Shown here: positions 16,185 to 26,010 of the stretch, piece by piece
Position numbering within the stretch: the first letter of the stretch is position 1
Layout of the letters: each line of letters opens with the position of its first letter
Assembly (NCBI GenBank): GCA_965659725.1
Contig: CBFHXG010000002.1
Span: 62,001-126,000, forward strand
From: Phaeocystidibacter sp965659725
GTDB taxonomy: Bacteria > Bacteroidota > Bacteroidia > Flavobacteriales > Schleiferiaceae
Direction: 5' to 3'
DNA length: 64,000 nt
Notes under the pieces: generated by a model
What the model was told of the DNA's origin: nothing
The model's input: the letters and a program-made list of their open reading frames with translations, nothing else
The model's database searches: none
Translations under genes and position numbers: made by a program

Positions 16185-18419
16185 TTACTCTTCGAAGTAA
16201 GATCCAATGGCATTGTCGTATTTCTCTTTCCAGTCATTCACCTCGCCCCAATCTTCATCATCGATGCGGATTGAGCCTTTTGTAACATGACCCAAAAGGT
16301 CGAATTCAACTCCATTCAACATCATGAGGTCGATGAACTCATCTTCGTGATCAGCATCTACAGAGACAATAACTCTACTTTGGCTCTCACCGAACAACCA
16401 GGCATCCTTGCGGATCGCGGCATCCGTAGTTACATCGAAACCAAGACCTGAGGCCATGGACTTCTCGAGAAGTGTAGTGAATAGGCCTCCCTCACTTACA
16501 TCGTGCGCAGAACGAAGTACTCCCTTGCGGATGAGCATCTTCACCTGTTCTTGATTAGCATATTCCTCTTCTAGGCTGAAGTATGGAACAGGAGATTTTT
16601 CGATTTTATGATAGCGAACGAGGTACTCTGATTGTGAGATATCGTTGCGGTTCTCACCGATCATATAGATCAAGTGACCTTTTTCCTTGTATGGAATGGT
16701 CGTGATGTGCTTCTTATCCTCAACCAAACCGATCATACCGATAGTTGGAGTAGGGAAAACAGGTTCAGCACCCGACTTCAAAACGGTTTGATTGTAGAAA
16801 CTCACATTACCGCCCGTTACTGGCGTATTGAATTTCTCACAGGCGGCAGACATACCCTTGATGGCACCCACGAATTGCCAGTACACTTCAGGGCTGTAAG
16901 GGTTACCGAAGTTCAAACAGTTCGTAATAGCCGATGGCTCACCACCAGATACCACGATATTTCGAGCTGCTTCTGATACCGCGATCATCGTACCCACTTT
17001 CGGGTCGGCATTCACATAACGGCTATTGCAATCAACCGTCATGGCTATACCGCGATTGGTATCCTTGATGTTCACAATAGATGCATCGGTAGGGCCATTT
17101 GTGCTCATATTCACGGTTCCAACCATGCTATCATACTGCTCATAAATGAACTTCTTGGAAGCAATGTTTGGAGATGTGATCACAGTTTCCGCTGCCTTCT
17201 TCAAGTCTGCTGGAACAGTGACATCATTGATATCGAATTTCTTGAATTCTTCGTAGTAAGTTGGCTCGCGAGTCTCACGATAATAAACCGGAGCTCCACC
17301 GCCTAGCACCAACGGATCCGCAGGTGTACTAGCAATCAATTCCTCACCCCAGTAGTACTCTAGGATATCTCCTTCTACAACCTCGCCGATCTGCTCACAG
17401 TGGATATCCCACTTTTCAAAGATCTTTTCTACATCAGCCTCGCGACCCTTATCCACCACAACGAGCATACGCTCTTGTGATTCAGAAAGTAGGATCTCCC
17501 AAGGCTCCATTCCCTCTTGTCGGGTTGGCACTTTATCGAGCTGGATACGCATACCACATTTACCACCAGCGCTCATCTCAGAAGTTGAACAAGTGATTCC
17601 TGCTGCACCCATATCTTGCATTCCTACAACCGCTCCACTCTTGGCCAATTCCATGGTTGCTTCTAAGAGCAACTTCTCCTGGAATGGGTCACCAACCTGT
17701 ACACTTGGAATGTCGTTAGCAGAATCTTCAGTGAGATCCTTGGAAGCAAAGGCCGCACCATGTATACCATCTCTGCCTGTAGCAGAACCTACAATGTATA
17801 CAGGGTTACCCGGACCACCACTCTTCGCACTAATCTGTCCACCTACCTTTACGATGCCCGCAGAGAATGCATTCACCAATGGGTTCTGGTTGTAACTCTT
17901 GTCAAAGTAGACCTCTCCACCAACGGTAGGAATACCAAAAGAGTTACCGTAATCACCGATACCCTTAACAACTCCCTTCACCAACCACTGCGTACGCGGT
18001 TTGTCGAGTTCTCCAAAACGGAGAGAGTTGAGTTGGGCGATCGGACGAGCTCCCATGGTGAAAATATCACGGTTTATACCACCCACACCTGTTGCCGCAC
18101 CTTGATAAGGCTCCAACGCAGAAGGGTGGTTGTGTGATTCTATCTTGAAGGCGCATGCCAAACCATCACCGATGTCAACAAGGCCGGCATTCTCTTCACC
18201 CGCCTTTACAAGCATGTGAGGACCATCCTTTGGAAGCGTCTTCAACCAAACAATGGAATTCTTGTAACTACAGTGCTCACTCCACATAACCGAGTAAATA
18301 CTCAGCTCTGTGTAGTTCGGATTACGACCTAAGATCGATACGATCTTGTCGAATTCTTCAGGAAGCAAGCCGAGTTCTACGGCTGTATCTACGGTTGTTT
18401 CAACGGTGCTAACCGACAT
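16185..18419 (-). CDS. purL: Phosphoribosylformylglycinamidine synthase subunit PurL
   Basis: Catalyses the ATP-dependent conversion of FGAR to FGAM in purine synthesis, using ammonia supplied by PurQ with the help of PurS. At 744 residues it is the small form, not the 1,200-1,300-residue single-chain enzyme, so purQ and purS should exist elsewhere; neither is in the window. Typical motifs are MWSEHCSYKNS near the N-terminus, FKIESHNHPSALEPYQGAATGVGG, GDPFQEK and QDMGAAGITCS. The frame opens at a TTG (18425), but ATG 18419 (MSVSTVETT) is the better start. A TACTTTTG box lies 25 bases upstream. Confidence 0.97.
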   Translation of the reverse strand: MSVSTVETTVDTAVELGLLPEEFDKIVSILGRNPNYTELSIYSVMWSEHCSYKNSIVWLKTLPKDGPHMLVKAGEENAGLVDIGDGLACAFKIESHNHPSALEPYQGAATGVGGINRDIFTMGARPIAQLNSLRFGELDKPRTQWLVKGVVKGIGDYGNSFGIPTVGGEVYFDKSYNQNPLVNAFSAGIVKVGGQISAKSGGPGNPVYIVGSATGRDGIHGAAFASKDLTEDSANDIPSVQVGDPFQEKLLLEATMELAKSGAVVGMQDMGAAGITCSTSEMSAGGKCGMRIQLDKVPTRQEGMEPWEILLSESQERMLVVVDKGREADVEKIFEKWDIHCEQIGEVVEGDILEYYWGEELIASTPADPLVLGGGAPVYYRETREPTYYEEFKKFDINDVTVPADLKKAAETVITSPNIASKKFIYEQYDSMVGTVNMSTNGPTDASIVNIKDTNRGIAMTVDCNSRYVNADPKVGTMIAVSEAARNIVVSGGEPSAITNCLNFGNPYSPEVYWQFVGAIKGMSAACEKFNTPVTGGNVSFYNQTVLKSGAEPVFPTPTIGMIGLVEDKKHITTIPYKEKGHLIYMIGENRNDISQSEYLVRYHKIEKSPVPYFSLEEEYANQEQVKMLIRKGVLRSAHDVSEGGLFTTLLEKSMASGLGFDVTTDAAIRKDAWLFGESQSRVIVSVDADHEDEFIDLMMLNGVEFDLLGHVTKGSIRIDDEDWGEVNDWKEKYDNAIGSYFEE

Positions 18420-18444
18420 GTGCAAATGCTTTTCGAATGGACTG

Positions 18445-18452
18445 CAAAAGTA
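18445..18452 (-). promoter_or_regulatory. -7 promoter box TACTTTTG of purL
   Basis: A perfect TAnnTTTG on the minus strand, giving a leader of about 20 bases to ATG 18419. No purine riboswitch fits in such a short leader. Confidence 0.55.
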
Positions 18453-18537
18453 CGCATATTGAGCAGATTGCCCTACTATTCGAACTAAGTAATGCTCTTT
18501 GAGGTTATGGTTGGGATTCGATTCCTATCTTCCAAGC

Positions 18538-20199
18538 ATGAAAACAAACCAACTATTCGCCGTAGGCATTGCCGCCACCCTGCTTGGCGCATGTGGAGAT
18601 CCATCGGATGCTAACCGAGTTGATCGAGTTTTTACCAATGCTACTTTGGTTACCCCCGACAGTACCGTTGAAGGGTATTCGATAGCTACTGTTTCAGGTA
18701 GGATATCTGATTTTCACAAAGGAGCCGACTTTCCTTGGACGGCAGGCGACACGACCGACCTGAAGGGTGCTTATCTGTATGCAGGTTTTATCGACGCTCA
18801 CGCTCACTTTGTTGGATATGCTAAAGGTCTTCAAAGTGTGGATCTGATGGGCACCACATCTTGGGATGAAGTGATCGAGCGAACTGAGAACTTCGTAGCC
18901 GGGCATCCCGATTTTACGTTCATTACTGGTAGAGGCTGGGACCAAAATGATTGGGATTCCAGCGGAGAGTTTCCTACAAATGATCTTCTCAATAAGGCTT
19001 TTCCCGACATTCCCGTTGTTCTGACTCGCGTTGATGGTCACGCCGTAATAGCCAACAACGCAGCACTTGCCCTAGCCCATATCACGGCCGAAACAAAGGT
19101 TGATGGCGGATCTGTTATCCTGAAAGATGGCACACCAACCGGCGTGTTGATCGATAATGCGTCCGAATTGATCGAGATACCTGAAGTGTCCAATGACCAA
19201 TTAGCCTCCGCCCTTGCTCAAGCAGAAGCCAATTGTTTCGCTGTTGGACTTACCACCATAGATGATGCCGGGTTAAGCCACCCCATGATCGAGTTCCTAG
19301 ATTCCCTTCAGCAAGCTGAGATCCTCAAAATGCGTTTCTATGCGATGGTCAGTGATGACCCACGATGGATCGCCCATTACATCAATCATGGTCCATACAA
19401 GACCGATCGGATGAATGTCCGCAGCTTTAAGTTCTACGGCGATGGGGCACTCGGCTCGCGAGGAGCATGCCTTCGTTTACCTTACCACGATGCACCCCAT
19501 GAAAACGGTTTCATGCTTAGCGACATCGAACACTTTCGAAAGAGCGCGAAATTGCTAGCGGGCATTGGCTTCCAAATGAATACCCATGCCATCGGTGATA
19601 GTGCCAATCTAGCCATCCTAGATATCTACGAAAGTGTGCTGAAGAGAGATACCACCGATAGAAGATGGCGTATCGAACACGCACAAGTACTCTCAGAAGA
19701 TGATCTTGACCGTTTCAAGAAGATCGGCGTTATCCCATCCGTTCAGCCAACCCATGCAACAAGTGATATGTATTGGGCTGAAGATAGATTGGGCCCAGAC
19801 AGGATAGAGAACGCTTATGCATATGGACGGATGGTCGAGCTGGGCAATAAGCCTCCCTTGGGAACCGACTTCCCAGTGGAGGATATCGATCCGCTCAATA
19901 CTTTCTACGCAGCCGCAGTACGCAAGGATCACAAAGGTTATCCAGAGGGCGGATTTCAAATGCGCGATGCCATGACACGCGAAGATGCGTTGCGCGGAAT
20001 GACCATTTGGGCAGCCTATTCCAACTTTGAAGAAAAGGAAAAAGGCTCTTTGGAGCGCGGCAAATTCGCAGACTTTACTATTTTAGATACCGACCTAATC
20101 CATTGTCCCGAAGATGACATCTTGGATACCCAAGTTCTTCTCACGGTCGTCAACGGGGAAGTTGTTTATAAAAACGAAGAATTCGATAGCTATGAATAA
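18538..20199 (+). CDS. Amidohydrolase-family lipoprotein (YtcJ-like)
   Basis: A 553-residue metal-dependent hydrolase anchored as a lipoprotein: the N-terminus MKTNQLFAVGIAATLLGACGD has a clear lipobox (LLGAC). The first metal-binding motif is in AGFIDAHAHFVG; the later TDFPVEDIDPLNTFYAA and the ending DFTILDTDLIHCPEDDIL are typical of amidohydrolase family 3 (YtcJ) proteins. It would cleave amide or related bonds in the periplasm; the substrate is unknown. ATG 18538 is chosen because 13 extra upstream codons would bury the signal peptide. TATCTTCC, 8 bases upstream, is a loose -7 box. The next gene begins inside its stop region. Confidence 0.9.
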   Translation: MKTNQLFAVGIAATLLGACGDPSDANRVDRVFTNATLVTPDSTVEGYSIATVSGRISDFHKGADFPWTAGDTTDLKGAYLYAGFIDAHAHFVGYAKGLQSVDLMGTTSWDEVIERTENFVAGHPDFTFITGRGWDQNDWDSSGEFPTNDLLNKAFPDIPVVLTRVDGHAVIANNAALALAHITAETKVDGGSVILKDGTPTGVLIDNASELIEIPEVSNDQLASALAQAEANCFAVGLTTIDDAGLSHPMIEFLDSLQQAEILKMRFYAMVSDDPRWIAHYINHGPYKTDRMNVRSFKFYGDGALGSRGACLRLPYHDAPHENGFMLSDIEHFRKSAKLLAGIGFQMNTHAIGDSANLAILDIYESVLKRDTTDRRWRIEHAQVLSEDDLDRFKKIGVIPSVQPTHATSDMYWAEDRLGPDRIENAYAYGRMVELGNKPPLGTDFPVEDIDPLNTFYAAAVRKDHKGYPEGGFQMRDAMTREDALRGMTIWAAYSNFEEKEKGSLERGKFADFTILDTDLIHCPEDDILDTQVLLTVVNGEVVYKNEEFDSYE

Positions 20200-21973
20200 A
20201 CCTGAACGTTTATTTGACGTACCTCATTATCAACTGGCCAACGGCCCGTTAGAGAACGCCATCGCCACGAAAGTGAATGGAGAGTGGATCAAGATCAGCA
20301 CACAGGAGTATGTAGACTCAGCCACCCATATTTCTCATGCACTCATTGAAAAAGGCATTCAGCCAGGTGATAAGATCGCTTTGATTAGCGCCAACAACCG
20401 CTATGAGTGGAACATCATGGATATCGGTATCCTTCAAGCTGGAGCCATCGACGTACCGATGTACCCTACAGCTTCCGAAGAGGATTACGAATATATCTTC
20501 AATGATGCTCAAGTGAAGATGTGCTTTGTAAGCAACAAAGAACTGTACGACAAGGTCAAGCGCGTTCAACCAAAAGCAGCCAGCCTAACAGAAGTGTACA
20601 TCTTCGACGATGAAAAAGATACACCCAACTGGAAAGAGGTGCTCGAACTCGGTAAAGGAAACCGCCACGACGAAGAGCTAGAAAAACGAATGAAGTCCAT
20701 CAAAAAGGATGAACTAGCCACGTTGATCTATACTTCAGGCACAACAGGCAAGCCTAAAGGTGTTATGCTCAGTCACTGGAACATCGTTAGCAATGTATTG
20801 AATAGTGAAGATCGTCTTCCGGTTGACGTAAAAGGTCGAGCTATCAGCTTCCTTCCTCTTTGTCACATTTTCGAACGCATGCTCATCTATCTATATGCCT
20901 ACAAGAGCGTGCCTATCTACTACGCCGAATCCCTTGAAACCATTGGTGACAATATACGCGAGGTGAAGCCGATCATCTTTACAGCGGTTCCTCGTCTACT
21001 CGAAAAGGTATACGATAAGATCATCGCGAAAGGTGCCGAACTCACCGGCATCAAGAAGGCACTATTCTTCTGGGCCGTTTCGGTAGGAGAACAATATACC
21101 ATCAACGGCAGAAGCGCCTGGTACAATTTCAAGTTGAAGATCGCTCGCAAGCTCATCTTCAGTAAGTGGCAAGAGGCCCTAGGTGGAAACGTTCAAGCCA
21201 TCGCCTCCGGTTCCGCAGCATTGAACCCTAAGCTGGCCCGTATCTTCTTGGCTGCAGATATCAATATTCAAGAGGGATACGGACTTACCGAAACATCACC
21301 TGTCATCACGGTGAACTGTCCATTGAACGACGGAACGCGAATTGGCACGGTAGGTAGACCAATCAAGGATTCACAAGTAAAGATCGCAGATGATGGAGAG
21401 ATCCTAACCAAAGGTCCGAACGTGATGATGGGCTACTACAACCAGCCTGAACAGACGGCCGAGGTGATCGATGAAGATGGATGGTTCCACACTGGAGACA
21501 TCGGTGAAATGGTAGAGGGTCAATACCTCAAGATCACCGACCGTAAGAAGGAGATGTTCAAGACCAGTGGTGGTAAGTACGTCGCTCCACAGATTATGGA
21601 GAACTCATTCAAGGAGTCTCACTTCATCGAACAGATCATTGTGATCGGCGATGGTGAAAAACACCCTGCGGCAATCGTGCAGCCAGACTTTGAATTCTTG
21701 AAGAGCTGGTGTGAACGCAAGGAAATCAAGTACCCGGGTAATGCAGAAGTGATCAAAATGGATCGCATCATCGATCGCATAGGTCGCGACATCGAGCAAG
21801 TGAATGAACGATACGGAAACTGGGAGCGCGTGAAAAAGTTTGAGCTCACCGCTGAGCCGTGGAGCGTTGAAGGCGGGGAACTTACTCCAAAACTCAGCCT
21901 GCGCCGTAAACCCATCGTTCGCAAGTATGCCAATCTTTATGAAAAGATCTACGGTCACGAACCCAACGTATAA
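20192..21973 (+). CDS. Long-chain acyl-CoA synthetase (AMP-forming)
   Basis: Activates fatty acids to acyl-CoA through an acyl-adenylate, at the inner face of the membrane. The AMP-binding signature TLIYTSGTTGKPKGVMLSH, the GYGLTETSPVI motif, WFHTGDIGE and the lysine-rich ITDRKKEMFKTSGGKYVAP are all present; 593 residues is typical for the FAA1/FadD15-like group. ATG 20192 is chosen because it gives MNKPERLFDVPHYQ; earlier codons lie inside the amidohydrolase gene. The two genes overlap by 8 bp and are probably cotranscribed. A strong terminator follows. Confidence 0.95.
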   Translation: MNKPERLFDVPHYQLANGPLENAIATKVNGEWIKISTQEYVDSATHISHALIEKGIQPGDKIALISANNRYEWNIMDIGILQAGAIDVPMYPTASEEDYEYIFNDAQVKMCFVSNKELYDKVKRVQPKAASLTEVYIFDDEKDTPNWKEVLELGKGNRHDEELEKRMKSIKKDELATLIYTSGTTGKPKGVMLSHWNIVSNVLNSEDRLPVDVKGRAISFLPLCHIFERMLIYLYAYKSVPIYYAESLETIGDNIREVKPIIFTAVPRLLEKVYDKIIAKGAELTGIKKALFFWAVSVGEQYTINGRSAWYNFKLKIARKLIFSKWQEALGGNVQAIASGSAALNPKLARIFLAADINIQEGYGLTETSPVITVNCPLNDGTRIGTVGRPIKDSQVKIADDGEILTKGPNVMMGYYNQPEQTAEVIDEDGWFHTGDIGEMVEGQYLKITDRKKEMFKTSGGKYVAPQIMENSFKESHFIEQIIVIGDGEKHPAAIVQPDFEFLKSWCERKEIKYPGNAEVIKMDRIIDRIGRDIEQVNERYGNWERVKKFELTAEPWSVEGGELTPKLSLRRKPIVRKYANLYEKIYGHEPNV

Positions 21974-21984
21974 TTCGTACGCAT

Positions 21985-22026
21985 TAAAAAAAGCGGGCTA
22001 TTCCAGTTGGAGTAGCCCGCTTTTTT
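21985..22026. terminator. Intrinsic terminator, usable in both directions
   Basis: GCGGGCTA (21993-22000) pairs with TAGCCCGC (22013-22020), and the loop can add TCC/GGA pairs. Seven A precede and six T follow the stem. It separates the acyl-CoA synthetase (+) from the converging cytochrome peroxidase (-). Confidence 0.9.
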
Positions 22027-22042
22027 ATTTCAGAACTCCCCG

Positions 22043-23122
22043 TTAAAACGGATCCGAAAATGCTGTGTCGGTTACAAAGTTGGGATCGCTAAGTGTTTTC
22101 ATGAAGGCGATGAGAGCATCCTTCTCGGCCTGCGACCAGTTCCTACCCACACCTGCAGCTTTCATGTTCGGATCGAGTGTATACGATGGACGTCCTCCCA
22201 TATTGTAAAATTCGATCACCTCAAATAAGTTCTGGAACCGACCATCATGCATGTATGGGAAGGTGTATTCAATATTTCGTAAAGAAGGGATCTTGAATTT
22301 CGCTCGGTCCAACGAATCTCCCGTAACACCTTCTCTACCCGACCCTGGAGTAAGAACGGAATCCAACCCGTTGTTCGAAAATTGAAGCGTCCCAAAGGCA
22401 CCGAATAAGTTACCCGTGTTCACATCACCGTGGCAATGAAAACAGTCTCCTCTCTCCGAATTGAAAATGTCATAGCCAAGCGCCTCCTCTGCCGAAAAAT
22501 TATACTCACCTCGCTGCCAGGCATCAAATTTACTCTCCGCACTGATCAGCATCCTTTCAAATTGTGCGATCGCCTTCGTAGCATTATCTTGATTTATGCT
22601 ATTCGGACCAAAGGCAGCAGCGAACATGTGCTCGTAAAGTGAGTCGCCCTCCAACTTAGCCAGAGCTTCTGGCCAAGTAGTGTGCATCTCAATTGGATCG
22701 ATGACAGGAAGAACCGCTTGGTCTTCCAACGACTCACTCCTTCCATCCCAAAAGAAGTGTTCTTGCCAAGCTAAATTGAATAAGGCCATGGCATTCTTAG
22801 TACCGCTTATTCCATCGATACCTGTGCTCGTAGCATTGAAATCGGAAAAGCCTTGATCTTGAAAGTGACAACCAGCACAGGCGAGTGAGTTATCCCCAGA
22901 CAATCGTTTTTCATAGAATAGATGTCTACCCAACTTCACGCCTTCCTCCGTGAGAGGATTATCCCCAGGCAGTTCTGGCTGTGGGAAGTTATCTGGATTT
23001 GGAAAATTGATGTACGTTACATCCGGAGCGTCAGAGATCGGGCTTTCTTCAAAACGATCGGGCTGACACGCCACGAGGAACGCAAGGCTCAATGTTGCGA
23101 ATACGGTCTTCTTCATGTTCAT
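22043..23122 (-). CDS. Di-haem cytochrome c peroxidase-family lipoprotein
   Basis: A MauG/CcpA-type periplasmic enzyme that would reduce hydrogen peroxide or carry out a related haem oxidation. Two covalent haem sites are visible: CAGCH in LACAGCHFQDQGFSDF and CFHCH in GDCFHCHGD. The N-terminus MKKTVFATLSLAFLVACQPD has a lipobox, so the protein is membrane-anchored. Length (about 357) is usual. Two in-frame ATGs lie 6 bp apart (23122 and 23116). It appears monocistronic, with a loose -7 box TATCTTAG just upstream. The electron donor is not in the window. Confidence 0.92.
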   Translation of the reverse strand: MNMKKTVFATLSLAFLVACQPDRFEESPISDAPDVTYINFPNPDNFPQPELPGDNPLTEEGVKLGRHLFYEKRLSGDNSLACAGCHFQDQGFSDFNATSTGIDGISGTKNAMALFNLAWQEHFFWDGRSESLEDQAVLPVIDPIEMHTTWPEALAKLEGDSLYEHMFAAAFGPNSINQDNATKAIAQFERMLISAESKFDAWQRGEYNFSAEEALGYDIFNSERGDCFHCHGDVNTGNLFGAFGTLQFSNNGLDSVLTPGSGREGVTGDSLDRAKFKIPSLRNIEYTFPYMHDGRFQNLFEVIEFYNMGGRPSYTLDPNMKAAGVGRNWSQAEKDALIAFMKTLSDPNFVTDTAFSDPF

Positions 23123-23176
23123 ACTAAGATACGTAACAAGCTATACGCCAACGTAGTTCAAGTCACATAACTTATT

Positions 23177-24220
23177 CTAATCCTGACGAGACTGCGTATA
23201 CCCGCGGAATTTCTGGATTACCGTCTGCATATCCTCCGGAATCTCGCTATCGAACTCCAACCGCTTTCCATTGGTTGGATGGTCGAATGCAAGGCGTTTG
23301 GCGTGAAGGGCATGTCGCGGACAAGCATCGAAGCAATTCTGAACGAACTGCTTGTATTTAGTGAATAAGGTACCCTTCAATATCTTATCTCCGCCATACT
23401 CTGGATCATTGAACAACGGATGCCCTAAATATTGGAAGTGAGCGCGTATCTGGTGCGTCCTACCTGTCTCCAACTTACAGCTCACAACGGTCACATATCC
23501 GAGTCGTTCTAACACCTTGTAATGCGTTACCGCGTGCTTCCCATACTCGCCATCCGGGAAAACCGTCATGATCTTCCGGTTCTTCAAGCTTCGTCCAATG
23601 TGTCCGGTAATGGTACCCTCATCTTCCTTCACTTCACCCCAAACCACGGCGATATACTCACGATCGGTCGTGCGATCAAAAAACTGCTTGGCCAGGTTAT
23701 TCAGTGCGTTCTCGGTGATGGCCACCACCATGATACCCGAAGTATTCTTATCCAACCGGTGTACCAATCCAGGGCGGCGTTCACCATTGGCTGTAGGGAG
23801 ATTTTCGAAGAGATGAAGAAGTGCATTGACCAACGTACCGGAATGATTCCCATATCCGGGATGGACCACCATACCGGCTTCCTTGTTGAGCACCATTACT
23901 TGATCGTCTTGGTGAACCACGTTCAGCGGAATATCTTCAGCGATCAGCTCAATTTCTGTAGGGGGATAAGATAACACGATGGTTACTTCATCCCCTGGCT
24001 TGATCTTATGATTGCTTTTGACCACCTCTCCGTTCACTAAGACGGATCCATCATCGACCGCCGTTTGAATGCGGTTGCGAGAGGTGTTGAGCATAAAGTT
24101 GTTGAGGAACTTATCTACTCGTAGGGGTTTCTGCCCTTTGTCGGCAACGAACTTATGGTGTTCGAAGAGATCGTCATTGTCGTTCTCTTCATTCTGAATG
24201 TCTATGTCTTCTGTGCTCAT
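23177..24220 (-). CDS. rluD: RluD-type pseudouridine synthase
   Basis: Expected to modify uridines of helix 69 in 23S rRNA, the function of RluD homologues. The S4 RNA-binding domain (about 35-100, RVDKFLNNFMLNTSRNRIQ) precedes the catalytic domain with the HRLDKNTSG motif (catalytic Asp) and GRTHQIRAHF. Length is 347 from ATG 24220; an earlier in-frame start would lie inside the upstream gene. Its ATG shares one base with the TGA of the T9SS protein gene (TGATG), so translation is coupled. It is the last gene of the operon PASTA - T9SS protein - rluD. This is the second RluA-superfamily gene in the window. Confidence 0.95.
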   Translation of the reverse strand: MSTEDIDIQNEENDNDDLFEHHKFVADKGQKPLRVDKFLNNFMLNTSRNRIQTAVDDGSVLVNGEVVKSNHKIKPGDEVTIVLSYPPTEIELIAEDIPLNVVHQDDQVMVLNKEAGMVVHPGYGNHSGTLVNALLHLFENLPTANGERRPGLVHRLDKNTSGIMVVAITENALNNLAKQFFDRTTDREYIAVVWGEVKEDEGTITGHIGRSLKNRKIMTVFPDGEYGKHAVTHYKVLERLGYVTVVSCKLETGRTHQIRAHFQYLGHPLFNDPEYGGDKILKGTLFTKYKQFVQNCFDACPRHALHAKRLAFDHPTNGKRLEFDSEIPEDMQTVIQKFRGYTQSRQD

Positions 24221-26010
24221 CAGCGCAAAATTAGCTTCTTTACTTCGATCCAATGTCCACTTTGGAGCTGAAGTAAATACATGCCCGGCTGAAGTTCGCC
24301 CATTAGTATTCGATTTCCAGCGTTGATCGTGCCGTTAAGCACCACCCTTCCGTGCATATCTAGCACTTGGTAATTGGCCTCAACTGCATTGAAATCAACA
24401 TAAACCTCATTGTCAACAGGATTCGGATACACGATAAAGTTTTCCGATACCCTTTTCGGAGTTTCCACAGAAAGATCGTTGGGATGATATCGAAAATAAG
24501 GGCGGATCATCAGTGCTCCCATTTCATTGGAAGGATACCAATTCACTCCATCGCCATAAACAATAGTCGTATCTCCATCCGTATTTCTATCCAGCCCAAT
24601 GGTCAGCGGTATATTCGACATCTGTTTCAAACCGATGTACACCGTACCATTGATCCAAATGCCTGAGGTGTCGAGGACATAATTGGCAAACTGATTGTTG
24701 GCGCCAACGTATTGCGGATTGTAGATGCTATCACTTTCATAGAGAATATTCCCTGGAGCGTTATTCTGGAAGCTGTAGATAACGATCTTGAATTCTTCTT
24801 CTATGATATCGTTGTCAGCTTGACCAAAGTACATCCTAAACCCTTTGAGCGTATCAGAAACCAACGGCTGGAAACGATAAAGAATATAGCTATCGCCTTG
24901 AGTCAATCCATACACGCGCTCCGCCGATCCGTCGTCCAAGGCATAGGTATTGTCAAACTCCTGAGCCATGTAGATGGAATCGTTCTTCCGAACACCTACG
25001 GCTTCACCATCAAACCAACCTTGAACTTCCAACTTGGTTGGAGCACCGGGAGAGGTGTTGATGGCATTCGTATTAATCGGCACCGTATAGCTCAGCTCCA
25101 CGTTATGGTCGAGGTTCGTGATCACCGGAACAGATAGACGTGTATCGATCTCAACACCGTCTTGGAATAATCGATATTTACCCAAGTTCAGCGACCAACC
25201 TCCAACCGGCACTGGTCCATTTCTCCGGTAAAGCAAGTTGAAATTGCTCCGAAATTGAGCAGATCCAAGGTGGAACCACGGGATCAATTTAAAATCCCTA
25301 GTGAGAACAGGGTGTTGCTTGGTAATGGCTGGGTCCTCAACTCCAGTGTCTTGTGCGGTGCGATTGGCCTCGAAGGAGAGATAGTCGAGATTCCAAACAT
25401 CATAGCCTCCATTGCGGGCTCCGTACGTTCCGATCCTAAAGCGAAATCCGTCCTTTAGCCACTTGGGGTCATTGGCAGAAACACTGGCCCATGTCCACTC
25501 ATTATTGACAAACTCACCACCTCGAACACTCCAAACGCGTTCCCAACGAGCGCTGTCAACATTCCAAAAATCAACTACCAGTGAATCATCTGTTTCAGGC
25601 TCTTCTCCCCATCCACCTTCTTGGTAGAGGAAGTTGAGGTAGGGCGACGTCTCTGCAGACAAGTCGAAATACCTAGAAGTAAGCACATCCGCTAGGGTAT
25701 CACTCCTACTATTGCTAAAGTCGTAGGCTTTACCCGACTCATTCAGACCATCAAAAGTGGCTACACCTCTACTCCATTGATCAATGGGAAACGTGTTATT
25801 CACGTGCACTTTTGCATCGGTCCATCTTCGTATGGATGGAATACTCGATTCACCGCTGAAATCGTCGCGAAAAGGAAGGTTGAGTGTATCGTCCATCTTC
25901 ATTTGTGGACGAACATCGAAGGATCGGTCATTCACTACACCTACCACTTCTTGTTGAGCGAAGGCAAGTGTATTGGCGAGGAATAAGAGCGTTAGAGCAA
26001 AATTCCGCAT
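24220..26010 (-). CDS. T9SS type A sorting-domain secreted protein
   Basis: A 596-residue exported protein. The signal peptide (MRNFALTLLFLANTLAFAQQ) is followed by beta-rich sequence with a region that looks like a jelly-roll or MAM-like domain (about 45-205, DDFSGESSIPSIRRWTD). The C-terminal 75 residues are a T9SS type A tail: FIVYPNPVDNEVYVDF, then YQVLDMHGRVVL, and ending in a short basic VKKLILR. It should be exported through the T9SS and cleaved or attached at the cell surface. The function of the body is not known. It is coupled by a TAATG overlap to the PASTA gene and by TGATG to rluD. Confidence 0.92.
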   Translation of the reverse strand: MRNFALTLLFLANTLAFAQQEVVGVVNDRSFDVRPQMKMDDTLNLPFRDDFSGESSIPSIRRWTDAKVHVNNTFPIDQWSRGVATFDGLNESGKAYDFSNSRSDTLADVLTSRYFDLSAETSPYLNFLYQEGGWGEEPETDDSLVVDFWNVDSARWERVWSVRGGEFVNNEWTWASVSANDPKWLKDGFRFRIGTYGARNGGYDVWNLDYLSFEANRTAQDTGVEDPAITKQHPVLTRDFKLIPWFHLGSAQFRSNFNLLYRRNGPVPVGGWSLNLGKYRLFQDGVEIDTRLSVPVITNLDHNVELSYTVPINTNAINTSPGAPTKLEVQGWFDGEAVGVRKNDSIYMAQEFDNTYALDDGSAERVYGLTQGDSYILYRFQPLVSDTLKGFRMYFGQADNDIIEEEFKIVIYSFQNNAPGNILYESDSIYNPQYVGANNQFANYVLDTSGIWINGTVYIGLKQMSNIPLTIGLDRNTDGDTTIVYGDGVNWYPSNEMGALMIRPYFRYHPNDLSVETPKRVSENFIVYPNPVDNEVYVDFNAVEANYQVLDMHGRVVLNGTINAGNRILMGELQPGMYLLQLQSGHWIEVKKLILR